Below, in pieces: positions 1 to 12,500 of a DNA stretch of 64,000 nucleotides. The translations under genes were made by a program, and so were the position numbers. The stretch is from the NCBI RefSeq assembly GCF_001411555.2, contig NC_049903.1, positions 34,344,145-34,408,144 of the forward strand, read 5' to 3'. Source of the DNA: Juglans regia (lineage: Eukaryota; Streptophyta; Magnoliopsida; Fagales; Juglandaceae). How positions within the stretch are numbered: the first letter of the stretch is position 1; the number at the start of each line of letters is the position of its first letter. The notes below the pieces were generated by a model, which saw nothing but the letters and a program-made list of their open reading frames with translations, was not told the origin of the DNA and searched no databases.

Positions 1-409
1 CAACTCAATAAAATAAGAAAAATGTATTGCCCATTCTATTTCTTCTCTATTTTGATATTTTATGTATTTTATTTTTTATTTAATAATTAAAGAAATGACT
101 ATTAGTATATTAATTATTATTTTTTTATTTTTAAAACATAATAAAAAAATACAAATAAAAAAAAATTTAACTAGCAATAAGGGTTGAGTGGCGCAATCTG
201 AGTAACAAAATAGTACCGCTCATAAAATAATATATATTTTTTTAATTAAAAAATAAAAGTTAAAAACTCAAATATATGATTGGCTGTGGCACACTTTACC
301 CATCTTCGGTTTTCGCACTTTTGGAATTCAACGTCTCCTTCATCTTTGGTCTTCGCACTAATACCATTACTTACGCATCTTGAATGGTCTTTTGTGCTTT
401 TGGCTCACA

Positions 410-1168
410 ATGCAAGCAGAAAAGAAGCAGCAGCGGCCATGGAAATTCTGCATTGATGCAAAGGCCAAGAAGTTCCGTTTCAAAATCAAAGCAACAAGCA
501 TCTTACCCACTTGGGAGTTCCATCAGTGCTCCATTTTTCTGAAGCTCGGGAAATGCCTCCTCAGATTGAACTCCGAATATGGAACCCCAATTACTCCCAG
601 GAAACAACAACCCAAATCCCTAAAATCCAAATTCCGCAGATTTCTCCAGAAAGTTAGCTTTCGAAGGTCCAAGAACCGAGCCATTGGGTTCAAGGAAACG
701 TCAGATCTCTCACACCCAGAAGAAAACACTACGAAATGGTTTGCTTATAAGGTACTGAAAAGTGAAAACATGCATTTGGTTGGTGATTTGTAACATTTTC
801 TGCATCTTGGAATTCTATTATTAGTTTTTTTTTTAACATTTTTTTTTTATAAATATTTGTAGGAACTAATCTTTATGGGTCATTTGGTCGTTGGGATTCT
901 TGCATTTCTATATCAATACCCAGATCGGAAGGGAATTATCATTCATAGTTCTGTTATCTCGCTATACTTTGCTTTATGGTTCAAGAATTACATGACAGGA
1001 AGAATCATCAGGAAGTTCTTAGTCCTTGTGGTGTCTGCAACAGTGGTTTGTTCATTAGTATTTGACTCGGTCAATTATTTGAGATATGATTATATTCAGA
1101 TGGCGTGGAACTACGTTGTTTCCTCCAGGTTACCCGGTGAATTTCCTCGTCTTTTTCAGACATCCTAA
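410..1168 (+). CDS. hypothetical two-exon gene, basic N-terminus and hydrophobic C-terminal half
   Basis: I do not recognise this protein. An ATG at 410 opens a 114-codon exon (410-751) ending AAG|GTACTG. A short T-rich intron (752-862, ending TTTGTAG) joins in phase to 863-1168, giving 215 aa and a TAA stop. The first half is strongly basic, with many K/R and repeated KxxKxK patterns. The second half has two or three hydrophobic stretches (roughly residues 119-140 and 146-175), so a small membrane protein is possible. Against it: no domain is recognisable, the gene sits in AT-rich DNA, and the intron is only 111 bp. It could be a lineage-specific gene, a gene fragment or chance. The phase-preserving splice is the main support. 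Confidence 0.4.
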
Positions 1169-1274
1169 AGGATAATTCGCAGGGGTTTAAGAACATAAAT
1201 TGTCATTTTTTTTCAGGTATGTCGCAAGCTTTTTATCTGTTTTTTTTTTTTTTTGGAAAAAGAGGCATATTATT

Positions 1275-1424
1275 AGAGAAAATCTATACACTATGTTCTA
1301 ATTTTACTATATGGCACATTTATTATTATTATTGAATAATTTTTTTATTTGATAATTTTTTATTATATAAATTTATTATAAAATAAAAATAAAATAAGAG
1401 TGTGATATATAATATTATTCTATT
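1275..1424. mobile_element. AT-rich MITE-like element
   Basis: The two ends form imperfect inverted repeats: left GAGAAAATCTATACACTATG, right (read in reverse) TAGAATAATATTATATATCA. The core is AT-only. The same end motif recurs at 8813-9000 and 9001-9175, which supports a repeated family. No clear target-site duplication was found. Confidence 0.45.
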
Positions 1425-1729
1425 ATGAGAAATGATAATTGTAATCGTGAGTGCAATAATTTAAAAAAATAAAAAAATATAAGATTTATATGAAAAATTA
1501 ATTTTTTAATAATAAATTTTATTATTTTTTAAAATAATTGTATAATTATTATTTTTTTATTATTATATTAAGTGTTAGAGCCCATTAATGGGTCGGACAT
1601 ATTCAAGACAATTTGGGCTTCGAAGCCCATACATTGATGTGGGTCGCGTGATCGGGATCAAATATATATAATAGCGGTATCTCGAACTACAAACAAGAAA
1701 GTAAAAAAACCGGGTAATGTTGAACGGAA

Positions 1730-1925
1730 TAATTTGAAGGTTGAGATTAAGTAGGTTAGATGAGAATTTTGTATTTTGTTTTGAAGTTTAAAATATTAAG
1801 TTTTAATATTATTATTGTTTTGGGATTTGAAAAATATGTATTGGGATTTGAAAAAGTTGAATTATTTATTATATTTTGTATGAGAATTTAAAAAAAATGT
1901 AATGATGAGATGAGATGAAATGAGA
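1730..1925. mobile_element. MITE of the GATGAGATGAG family
   Basis: The unit contains TTAATATTATTATTGTTTTG, a block reading TTGAAAAAGTTGAATTATTT, and ends in GATGAGATGAGATGAAATGAG. The same ordered blocks recur at 3163-3345, 10872-11097 and, in weaker form, at 54600-54870 and 55066-55145. The copy at 10872-11097 keeps the inverted ends best. Confidence 0.6.
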
Positions 1926-3162
1926 ATTTTATGTTTTGGTTTTGGTCCCAAACCTGGCCTAAAGGGGCGGAGGGTTGGTGATGAGGATGGAGAGTTTCCT
2001 TCCACGCGTACAAGGCGCGTGAAAGAAGCTACTAAGACTAAAATACTAGTACAGGTAATAGATGACAAAAGGAAAAAAATGTTGTTGTCAGTGGGTCCCA
2101 GAAGTGCTTGAAGATGGCCGTCGATCTGTCCGCCACGCGCGAATCTGACGGGGCAGATTGAGAGTCAAAACCATGTCTTGATAGGTCTCTTTGACCACTC
2201 CGGAAACTTGATTTGATATGATGTGGCATTGATTAAATAATATTAATTAAAATAAAAAAGTTTGCAAAGTTTGACTGGAGAGGAAGGGGAGGTTGTCACT
2301 TCAATCAAGGCGCTCTTTGTTGAAACTCGAGGTGTCCCTTTTAATTTACCATTTTGGCCATTCTTCTCTCTCTTTCTTCTTTATTACTCATTTCCTTATT
2401 CTCCAAAATGTCCCTTGATTTCTCACTCTCTCTCTCTTGAAAAATATACTATAGATTTATTTTATCTTTTTTTCTTTTCATGAGCTTCTATACTTGTATT
2501 TTAATTGATTCGTTGCGTGTTGACGTCATTGATTATATTCTAATTTCTATTTGCGTTTGAATTTTAAGGGTATATTCGCCAACTAATTTTTTAGGGTTTT
2601 TTTTTTCAAGTTTTAAACTTATCTTTAGGCCACAATTTTAGAAAAATCTATAAAGTAAGGTATGCATCGAATTTTCAAGTGATCTCTATCACTATTTTTT
2701 TAATTTTTGTCAGTAAATTGACGGAAATTTCTAATGTTACTCGCATGTCACGTTACTAAGAATCGTGTGAGAATGCATTCATTACAATAAGAAAAAAAAA
2801 TTAAAAATTAAGGAAAACAACAATTAAGAATACAATAACAAACATGCACTATTGAAAGTAAAATTTAAAAAAAAATGCATTTTAAATGAAAGAAGATAAA
2901 ACCAAACCAGAAAAACTTATTAACTTTTTTTTTTTAAAAAAAAAAAAAAAGAGCCACCAAAAAAAATCTAAAATCAAAACGCTTGTATTTCAACTTTTAA
3001 ACACGATCAAATCTTACATCGATTTAGGTCTTTTTTTTCTCTAAAAGACAATGATGTTTATGGAAAAGTCCAATACAAAAATAAATTTGTTAAAATTATT
3101 AATGAAGAAGATATTGCTTAAAAGAGAAAAAAAAAAAAAAAAAAAGGAAGAGTTCATTCTTT

Positions 3163-3345
3163 TAAGATTAGTTTAAGTTGAGATGAGATAAAATAAAATT
3201 ATTTTAAATATGTTGAATAAAATATTATTTTTTAATATTATTATTATTTTAAATTTAAAAAAATAAATTATTTATTATATTTTTATATAAAATTTTTAAA
3301 AAATTATAATAATAATATAAGATGAAGTGAGATAATTTTTTTTAT
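3163..3345. mobile_element. degenerate MITE of the GATGAGATGAG family
   Basis: It begins with TTGAGATGAGATAAAATAAA, continues through TTTTTAATATTATTATTATT and ends with AAGATGAAGTGAGATAA. Block order matches the copy at 1730-1925. Ends are eroded and no TSD is seen. Confidence 0.5.
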
Positions 3346-4868
3346 CAAGCCCTTATTGTTGACCGAAATTACCTGGGAATAATGGTCAAAAGTCAGAGCT
3401 GCACTGTTAGAAATTCAACTTGTACTTGTGGTTGTGGTTACGGATGTCTAAAATTAAGTAGCCAAGGGCATCTCAAGTCATTTTAATGAAAACGAAGAAC
3501 ATAGCACGGGGGATATTACAGGATAATGTCGAGGGTATTAACGTAAAACAAAACATTTCTGTTGTTTATAGATAATAATTAAAATCTGGGTTTCGGTAGG
3601 TTTGAGTTTGACCACTGCTCATTGGGCTCCATCCCGCTTTCGGACTATTGCGGCTTCCCTGTGAAATTTCTCTCACTTCTCGCCCTTTCTCATCTGCTTT
3701 CTTTGACTTGTTTGGGGCTTTTTCCTTCATCAAATCAAGACCACAGCTTCCAATTTCCACCATTTTTGGCGTCTCTCAATCTCGTCGGGAGGAACTTTCA
3801 TTTGCTGCTATTTTCCAGGTTTTCATCTGCTTGTTCTTTTCTCTTGGGATTGGGTTTCTTTCTAAAGTTTTTGGGCTCTCAGATTTTTTTTTAGAATTTT
3901 CTTTCTGGTACAAGTCCTCCCGAGGGGTTCGTGGCCGTGATTTTGTTTTTCAATGAGGTTGTTTAAAGTTTATTGTTTGGTTTGCCTTTTGGGTGTGGGT
4001 ACGTCTAATCGTGACAATCTCAGTTGCAGAAAATTATCCTATAATTTGTCTGGTTTTATTGGCTGATCGTTTTCTAGTTGTTAAATAATGGGCATATATC
4101 CTTTTGCAAAATCAAGGGGCTACCATGGATCTGGGTTGCTTTTTGGTCAAGTTAAATGGATGCTGATTCATGGGGTTCTTTTGTTTTCTATGAAAGAAGC
4201 GTCAATGGATATAAAAAATCTAGCCTTGATCCTTTATTAGCTGCAATCTAATACTAGGTATGGTTCATTGCTAGTGTATTACTACCAAGATGGTATCTTT
4301 TAGATAGAGATTTGGGTGCGGGACTTGGAGGGTGGTCTTTCACTCATTGATTAACATTTTAGTTGCAGAGAGGTTCATTGTATGGAAATGAATTATCAAA
4401 TTATAGGTGGGATATCACCCAAGTGAATGAGGTAAAGGTGGATCATGACCCACCCAAAAGTTAGGTGTTATCGTTACATGGGGAATTGAGATTAGCACTG
4501 CCTACATGCGTTTGCCGAGTTACATCTTTGACAATAACACTTGTGGAGAAGCATGTATGATGATTGCATCTGTATGAAATCTTCTATAAAGGAAGTTGGA
4601 AGACTTGATTGTTCACGGGTCAATTTTTTTGCTTAATTTTTTTTTATTTCTCGGGTTATGTTGATATGTGAACCCAATTGCATGAATTGTTAGGATGCAT
4701 GAACACTTGAAATTCTTGCCAAAGGTTTCTTTCTGTTTTATCTTTTTGAAATCGATGAAGTTTTAAGACCTTACTAAGTCTAAGGCTTCAATTGACAGAC
4801 ATTCTCTTCATTCTTTCTCGCAGGAAGATAGACGAACCTTTATCGTTTTCAAATATTTGTATAGTAAG

Positions 4869-7800
4869 ATGGGGTGTTTCACGGTTTTAAAGAGTAAGAA
4901 GAAAAAATCAGAGCAGACTGTTTGCATCAACCGTGCTAATCCTAAGGATCATTCACCTACGGTGCTTCCAGAACCCCAAATCCAAACCCGGTCGCTACAG
5001 TCTGCTCCCCCAAGTTTTAGGACAAGAGTGAAACCCGTTCCCCCAGTCAACAAAGTTACCAACAATAGAATACGGGCCTTATCTGCTCCATCATCTCTTG
5101 ATGCTGCGGAGCAAGATGCTCTTGCATCAGTTGAATATGACGAGCAGGAAGAGTCAAGATACCAGACTGGATCAATAAAGGAACAACGATCCCCAAATCC
5201 ACAACCTCTTCCTCTACCATCACCCCAGAGTGCTGCTGCTTTGAAGACTACAGGAAGCTTTAAGTCAGTAACTGGCAGCGGGCCTCTCAGTGCTTCTGGA
5301 CCATTGCCACTGCCTCCTACAGGAATGTTGTACTTTTCATATGACGAAATTGCTGCTGCTTGCTACAATTTTACTTCAGACCGATGTGTTTCAGAAAGTC
5401 TTTCTTCTGTTATATATAAGGCTTCTTTTGGAGATGATGTTTCTAGTTCAAAGAAGTTCGAAGCAACTGTCACTCGCCTTCATCCATCCACTCTGGTAAC
5501 ACATTAATAAAATGATTTCTTTTTTATAAGTAAAATTGGCATTTAATGATTATTAGAATGCCCAGGCTATTTTTTTTTATTCTCATTTTCTGGGAATCTC
5601 CCTGCCTGATGATCTCTGGCCCCTAAATGTAGATAAGTTCAACCTGTTGATGTTTTGTTTCTTTTAAAACTCATGGATTTTTTTTTTCACTGACCCCACA
5701 AAATTGTGTTTTTGTCTCTCATCACCTCTAGGGTAAGAAGTGAAGAAAAGTCTTAATTTTGAACCCACTCTTGGAATTTGACGTTTTATAATTAAGTCTT
5801 TGTCTATAAATATGACTGTATATGTTCTTATGGAAAACATGACTAAGAAGGTAAGAAAAATAGTAGTTTTGAAACCACTCTTGGAATTTGAAGTTTTATA
5901 ATGAAGTCTTTTGAATTCAGGATATGCTTAAGTCATCTTTGTAAAGCTATTTGGTGATAGATTCAGTTCAGGTGCGGTAAGTAGAGATTTCCCCGACTGT
6001 GAATCCTGCCATTGGATTGGATGGCAGCCAATTCTTTAAGTACACGCTCTTCCTGCTCCACTATCCTTCAGTTTTATTATGAAGTGTATGGTACAGATTG
6101 TATGAGTTTAAACGCAAAACCTACTCGTGCTAGAAGTGAGGCTGAATGTGTGTTATGCTAGTTCACACACTCTATGTGACGAGCGTAATGAGATACAACT
6201 TATGTCTTCACTTATGCTGCATACTTTATGAAGTTGATCAATTTGCATTGTAAATATTAGAAATGCTTGATTGCTTTGTAACACAGTCACTGTGTTTGTC
6301 TCCCTCCAGGGTTTAAAGGAATTCATAAATGAGGTAAACACAATTGCAAATTTGCATCATCCAAACCTCTGTAAATTGCTTGGTTACCATGCACGTGAAG
6401 GTTCAGAGCAAAGAATGTTAATATATGAGCGACTCTTTCATGGAAGTTTGGACCGACTACTGTATGGGAGACCAGATGGGCCTCCCATTGATTGGAATAC
6501 AAGAATGAAAATTGCTCTGTGTGCTGCACAAGGTCTTACTTTCCTGCATGAAGAAGGGCCTTTCCAGGTGATCAGAACTTGTCTGCACTATCATTTTATA
6601 AATTTATTGTTAATGAAGTTGGTTGCTGCTAGGCATGCTTGTGTGTCTACTATTCCATTTTTTGTTTTTTTTTTTCCCTTCAGATAATTGAAGTATAGTC
6701 CTTGTGTGTTTACTGGAAGCTCCCCTTGTATTTACAGGCAATGTACAGTGAATTTTCAACTGCGAACATCCAGATTGACAAAGATTTTAGTGCGAAGCTT
6801 TCAGGTTACGGCTGTGTTGGCCAAATTCCTGAGATGGAGATCCCTAATAATACAGTAAGTCTTTATGTTTATTGATATTGTTCCTTTTCCAGCTTAGTTG
6901 ATCTAATCTCTGTTATCTTCATAGATCAACCTAGTGTGATAACTGATATAATCTGTATTATAGAGTACTTGTAAAATAAAATATGTGCTATAGAGTAAAT
7001 GCTCGGTAGTTTCGGAGTATAGGCACATGGTCTTCTCAGCCCATTACACCTATAACAGGATGACATCTTTGCAAATTAGTATTTATGTAAAGCGAAGTTT
7101 AATGGCATGGCATTTTCTGATTGGATGGGAATACCACGCCATTCATACTCCCAGAGTACTACCTAATAGTTTTCTTCAATAGTCATATTCTTTTAGTTCT
7201 TAATAAATCCTCTCTTTCACATTATCTGTTTGAGTCCATGGGTTGCTTAATATTCATTTCAGTCGTGCATGCAGGCAGTGGGAAACCTTTCGGTGGAGAC
7301 ACTGGAGAAAGGAATGCTCACTCCCAAAAGCAACGTTTGGAGTTTTGGCATTGTTCTTCTAGAGCTACTTACTGGCCGGAAGAATCTTGATGGCCACCAT
7401 CCCAAGGAAGAGAGGAATTTAGTTAAATGGAGCCGGCCTTTCCTTGCTGATGACTGTCGACTATCACTGATCATGGATCCTCGTTTAAAAGGCCGTTTCC
7501 CAGCCAAAGCAGCCAGGACAGTTGCTGACATTGCGCAAAGATGTCTTCAGAAGGACCCCTCAGAAAGACCCACCATGAGAACCGTTGTTAAGCATCTCAA
7601 AATCATACAGGACATGAAGTATTCCTGTCGCTTTCCTCTAAGAGAACCGGCAGCCATTTCTGGAAAACTGATGTCGAGGTCACCGAGTCTAAATGGAATC
7701 ATAACCCCAGCTCCGAGGTTAAGTTTCTCACCTTCACCCCCATCAAGAGCCCGACCATCTGTTTCTCCGACTAGACGACCGGCGCTGCCATTGTCTCTTC

Positions 7801-7907
7801 CTCCACGTGCTTGTTCCTCTACACTCAGTTTGGAGGAGTTTGAGCGGATGGAAAGCCGTAAATCATCGTCATCAACTCTTCGGAGGACCAGCGTTGAAGG
7901 TTTTTGA
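4869..7907 (+). CDS. receptor-like cytoplasmic kinase (RLCK-VII-like), predicted pseudokinase
   Basis: Four exons: 4869-5495, 6310-6567, 6738-6854 and 7275-7907 (TGA), giving 544 aa. All junctions are GT/AG and all phase 0. The N-terminus is MGCFTV, a myristoylation (G2) and palmitoylation (C3) signal, so plasma-membrane anchoring is expected. Residues 17-150 are low-complexity and S/P-rich. The kinase fold starts near residue 153 (FSYDEIAAACYNF, as in the RLCK-VII/PBS1-like class). The glycine-rich loop has lost its glycines (SESLSSV), the VAVK lysine position reads T (ATVTRL, about residue 202), the catalytic-loop aspartate is E (YNEFSTANI, 296-306), and DFG reads GYG (318-320). Phosphotransfer is therefore unlikely and a scaffold or regulatory role is inferred. 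The tail is S/P-rich. An acceptor-like CAG at 4821-4823 just before the ATG suggests a 5'UTR intron reaching back to about 3.6-3.8 kb. Confidence 0.88.
5732..5912 (+). repeat. tandem duplication in kinase intron 1
   Basis: Two diverged copies lie about 110 bp apart (first around 5740-5803, second around 5850-5912). Both contain CCACTCTTGGAATTTGA followed by GTTTTATAAT and AAGTCTTT. They lie wholly inside intron 1 (5496-6309) and have no evident effect on splicing. Confidence 0.6.
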
Positions 7908-8032
7908 TTGTGTATAATGTTAATTGTTAAAAAGAAATTTTGGGTGCTTTTTTTTTTTTTTCCCTTCTTTTGGTGATTCAACACAATATATACAAGATAA
8001 ACATGTGGTTCTTCCACCTTTCCATCCCTCAA

Positions 8033-9440
8033 AAGATGATGAAAGAGAATCCTTTCTTTTGTAGATAGTGCAAGCCCGATCTGGTTTCAATTAGTTTCAA
8101 CTTTCCTCTAATCCAGAATGCAATTTATATTTTGAGTTTGTATGTTCCTTCTGCTCCTCCCCCTTTTTTAGTTTTATACTACAAAATCTGTTCTGTACAA
8201 TAAAGCAGGCAATTCATGAAGAGAAATGATAGTTGTAACATTAAATATACAAGTCTTGAACATATTTATTATAAAAGATAAGAAATATGATTCACATAAA
8301 AAAATAATTTTTTTAATAATAAGTACTGCATTTTATTCAAAATGAGTGGAAAAACTGTCTGGCATTACTCATTAATGCCTACGTGCTGAGAGACGCATGT
8401 TAAATTGAAATTCGTCGGTCAAATTAAGACGCATGTTAAAATTTGAAAAGAAAAAAGTAATGGATACATTGGATGGGTGCCGACTGCCGACGATCCCTTC
8501 TTGTCGCGGTCGGCCTCAGCCAACGAGCAGGTCTTTGGTGATCCTTACAAGTGATCGTCCCACCCTTTGGTTTGCATTAATTTTGAAGGGTCGGTCAGGT
8601 TGGTAATGATCAGAAATTTCAAATTCCAGATTTCCATAAAAGAAATCTGTGAAGAGGAGAAAAGAAAGACAAAAAATGAAACCAAAAACACAAAAAAGAC
8701 AAGTTTTTTTCCTTCTTTTTTTTTTTTTTGTCTCGAGTCTTATATCTCGTCAATGCATCTGATCAAATTTTATTTGGAAAGAAATAATGCGCTCATATTA
8801 TAAAGAAAAATTTTATACACCATACTACTATCTTACTTTCAATTTTATTAAATATGATGTGGCACATTTAACACCATTAAATGATATATTTATTATCATC
8901 TAATAGTTATAAATATGTCTCATACTACTTAATATTATCAAAATAGAATGAGTGTGGTATATAACATTACTCTATTACAAATGATATGTTAAACAAACGA
9001 GTAATGATATACACTACACTCATCCAATTTTGATTATACTAGATAGTATATGATACATTCATCACCATTAGATAATAAAAAAATATATAATAAATAATTA
9101 TTTAATAGTGATAAATGTCACATCATATTTAATGGAATGAAAATGAAATAGTAATATAGTATATAGAATTATCCTAAACAAAATATAGACCCTCTGAGGT
9201 GGAAAGGTAAATTTTAATGAAAAAAAAAATTTTTGATTGTAAACGAATTTATGCACCAATATATGACCAATATTGAGGTGAAAAGGTAAACTTTAATGAA
9301 AACGATCTCTTTTTTTTTTTTTTTCTTTCTTTTTTTTTTTATTAACATCTGACAAAATAATTCACGTTAATATTAATTAACGTACACAGATTGATCCATG
9401 AATCCATTTATACGTAGAAAAGCTCATGAAATAAAGAAAC
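8033..9440. other. intergenic space between convergent genes
   Basis: This is the 3' flank shared by the kinase gene (+) and the VAL2-like gene (-). It holds two tandem MITE-like units (8813-9175), a T-rich run at 9310-9340 and no supported coding sequence. Confidence 0.6.
8813..9175. mobile_element. two adjacent AT-rich MITE copies
   Basis: Unit 1 (about 8813-9000) starts TTTTATACACCATACTACTA and ends with GTGTGGTATATAACATTACT. Unit 2 (about 9001-9175) starts TAATGATATACACTACACTC and ends AATATAGTATATAGAATTAT. The ends are inverted versions of one motif, and both share a core around ATGATGTGGCACATTTAACA or its variant. The two copies are near head to tail. Confidence 0.5.
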
Positions 9441-9558
9441 GTATTGCAAACTGGAGGAGGAAGACTAGTAAATTATGAGTATACAACAGACGAGCACCCA
9501 AAAAAATCTTTTCAGAGTCCAAAAAAAAAAAAAAGAAAGAAAGAAAGAAAGAGGAACT

Positions 9559-12500
9559 TCAAGAGTGGGAATCATTTTGGCTTTGATCTGCTCCACAGTA
9601 CTCTTCACTCCCACCTTCTCGCTCTGGAACGGCAGAAACAAGACAGCATTCCTCATTAACTTGTCCCACATTCTCATTGGCGGCTGGCGGCAGGACAAGT
9701 GATGCTGAACTTGCCTGTTCCTCAGCTATCAAGCTTGTGAGACCATTTTGCTTCAGATATGTCTCCAATGGACGACTTGCTACTTGAAGAAGACTCATCA
9801 TGCTCACCCGCTTTGATCCCGCTAGCAGCTCCTCTTCTCTCTTGGGATGGCAATTCAAGTCTAATTGTCCCTTCCCAGTTTCAGCCAATTTGCTTTGGCT
9901 CTTGGATTCTAACTCATTTCCTGACCTACCTTCATTCTCTGAAGGATCAAGGTGTGATGATGCATGCCTAGAGTTGCTGTCTACTTCTGCTTCATCCCTA
10001 CAGATCCATGCCTGTTGATTTCTCTGTGAAATCTCTGCTTCCCGCTCTAATTGACGCTTTTTCTTGCGCATCGTTAGGGTTTTAAAGCGGCGTTTAACTG
10101 TCATGCACACAGTGCATGTGCATGTAGGCTTGTGCTTACCCTTCCCGCTAGGTGGCTGGATGCACACAATGCAGGAGCAACCAGGGCGATGTCTGGGGTG
10201 TTTGGTTGTGGTAGCAACTGTAGTGCCAGGGTCACCCATGTTGTCTCCTAGAATTGCAGCATTTGCCAACGCATCCAGACCAGAAGATTCAAGGCCCCGG
10301 TTTGGCCTATGGCTTGTTACAATTCTTCTTTTCTTGAATTCTATGAAACAGCAAGGTATAATAAGGTCAACAGTATTTTAAAATTTATTGAGATAGAATA
10401 TGCACTACACACTTTGTAATATGAATATATTAATGTAACAACGTTTGAGCAGGTAATGATTATGTACTTTACATGTATGTCCTGCCATACATAGATCATC
10501 AGATTAAAAGATGAAACCAATGAAAAAATGACTGCACATGCCATGAATGCAAACATCAATTGTAGATATTCCTATCCTCCAAATTCCAAGCTCTAGCACA
10601 ACCATGCATCTGTATTCAAAATCAGTACTTGAAAGAATTTCTCTTTTGAAGTCCAAAGATTGAAGCTTGACCTTTGTGTACTGGCAAAAGCATAAATCAT
10701 ACCAAATGAGTGAGCAAGATCCTTTCAAGGTTGGGCAAATTTTGGGAATAATGAGGCCATTAACCATTTGCGCTCTTTTTTTATTTTATCGACCAGATGA
10801 AGTGATATGCTGCTAGCATATGTGAGATGATGAACCTCGCAGGAGACGGACACCCATAGATGAAGTAAAACATTGGCTCGTTTGTTTTCAGAGAGAGATG
10901 AGATGAGATGAGATTAAAGTTAAAAAGTTAAATAAAGTATTGTTAAAATATATTTTTTAATATTATTTTTGTTTTGAGATTTGAAAAAGTTGAATTGTTT
11001 ATTTTATTTTGTATTGGAAGTTGGGAAAGTTGTAATGATTAGATGATATAAGATGAGATGAGATGAGATGTTTTCTGAAAACAAATTAGGCCTAAATATA
11101 CAGAAAACTCACTTTTGTCCAAGTGGACAAGTCGGCAGTGATTATCTAAATTTTATAAATATATGAAGGGGCACAGAATCTGGCATCATACCCTTATTCA
11201 GTCTAAGAAGATTTTCCAGTTCCTTGGGGCTCAATTCATCTGGTGCAGAACATGAACACCTGAGGACAGAACATGGCAAAACATAAAATTTATTGATCAA
11301 CAAGTTGTCTTGATTAAAAAGAGAACCCAGATAGAAAAACAGTACATGCTTTGATCCCATGCATTTTCTGCACATGTCCAGTTAGGAGGAAGAAGTATTT
11401 CAACAGGCAATCTTCGCCATTTGAAGCAACTATCACACTGAGCCCATTGCTCTTGTCCCCTGAAGATCAAGCTTATCATTTCAAGATTAGATGGATTTAT
11501 CCAACCACAACCCTTAGAAGGAGTTATACGTAGTTTCAAACAAGTAAGTTTGCAAGGAAAAGGAACAGGTTGCCCTTCATTTCTACACCTCATTGGAAAG
11601 CGTAATTGGTAACATAACATTTAGTAATTACGTAACCCTTACCCAGTTGAACGGGCAACAAAAATACTTCTCTTTCCAAAAACCGGAGGTTCCTGTAGGA
11701 CAGAAATAAATAACATATTAGACATTTAAACTAGAGATTAAAACTTGAATAAAAAGCAAAGGAGAAATTTCCAATAGAATTAAAAAATGAGGCAAGGTTA
11801 GCAACAATAATAAATTACAACGTGAAACTACTCACATCATACTCTTCAAATTCGTGGTCCTCAATCATGACAATGCTTGGCTTAAGTGTTGGAGGTGGAT
11901 AGAGTAAATCCTGTGCCTCTTCCCACGTAAGTTTAAGCTCCAGTGCATCTTGACTATCAATGAGCAACCTCTTACTTTTGGACCCAATATTTCGTGCCCT
12001 TTTCCTCTCTGGAGTAACGACTGCAGGCAGCAGCAAGCCTTCATGCTTCTCAGACTTAAGCCAACTTACATCACCAGTAGCTGAACTGAAGTGTTTTGAT
12101 ACAGCATTGAAGTGGGGATCCGTGCTTCCCTTAAGTGACTGAAGAAGGCCAGAGAAACCACTTATTATAGGTAGGTTCTCAAAAACACCCGAAAACGAAG
12201 TTTCACTTGAATGAGCGCCATTTGGAATGGCAGATGGATAGGTGTCCTGCTTATTGGCAACTATATTAGTATGATGTTTTTGAGTTTGCTAACTGGAAAA
12301 CTGAAAGCGGCTCATTACCTGCATTGCAATTGAATTTGAAGCCTTCCGGAACCCCATAATAAGCTTTCCTCCAGGATCCATACGACTAAAAGTTACTGCA
12401 GCAAAATGAGATAAAACCGCATAAAATGATACTCAATATGCCTTCACATACCAAAGAATACTAGCAATTAAAAATTAAAATCTACATAGTACAGCAGAGG

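Larger units (their letters stand above)
1169..3560. other. intergenic AT-rich DNA with MITEs, no supported gene
   Basis: No reading frame here shows a recognisable domain. The stretch holds at least three MITE-like units (listed separately), several A/T homopolymers (for example poly(A) near 2937-2951 and 3127-3145) and a less AT-rich patch around 1930-2340. That patch may be promoter-proximal sequence for the kinase gene downstream. Confidence 0.6.
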
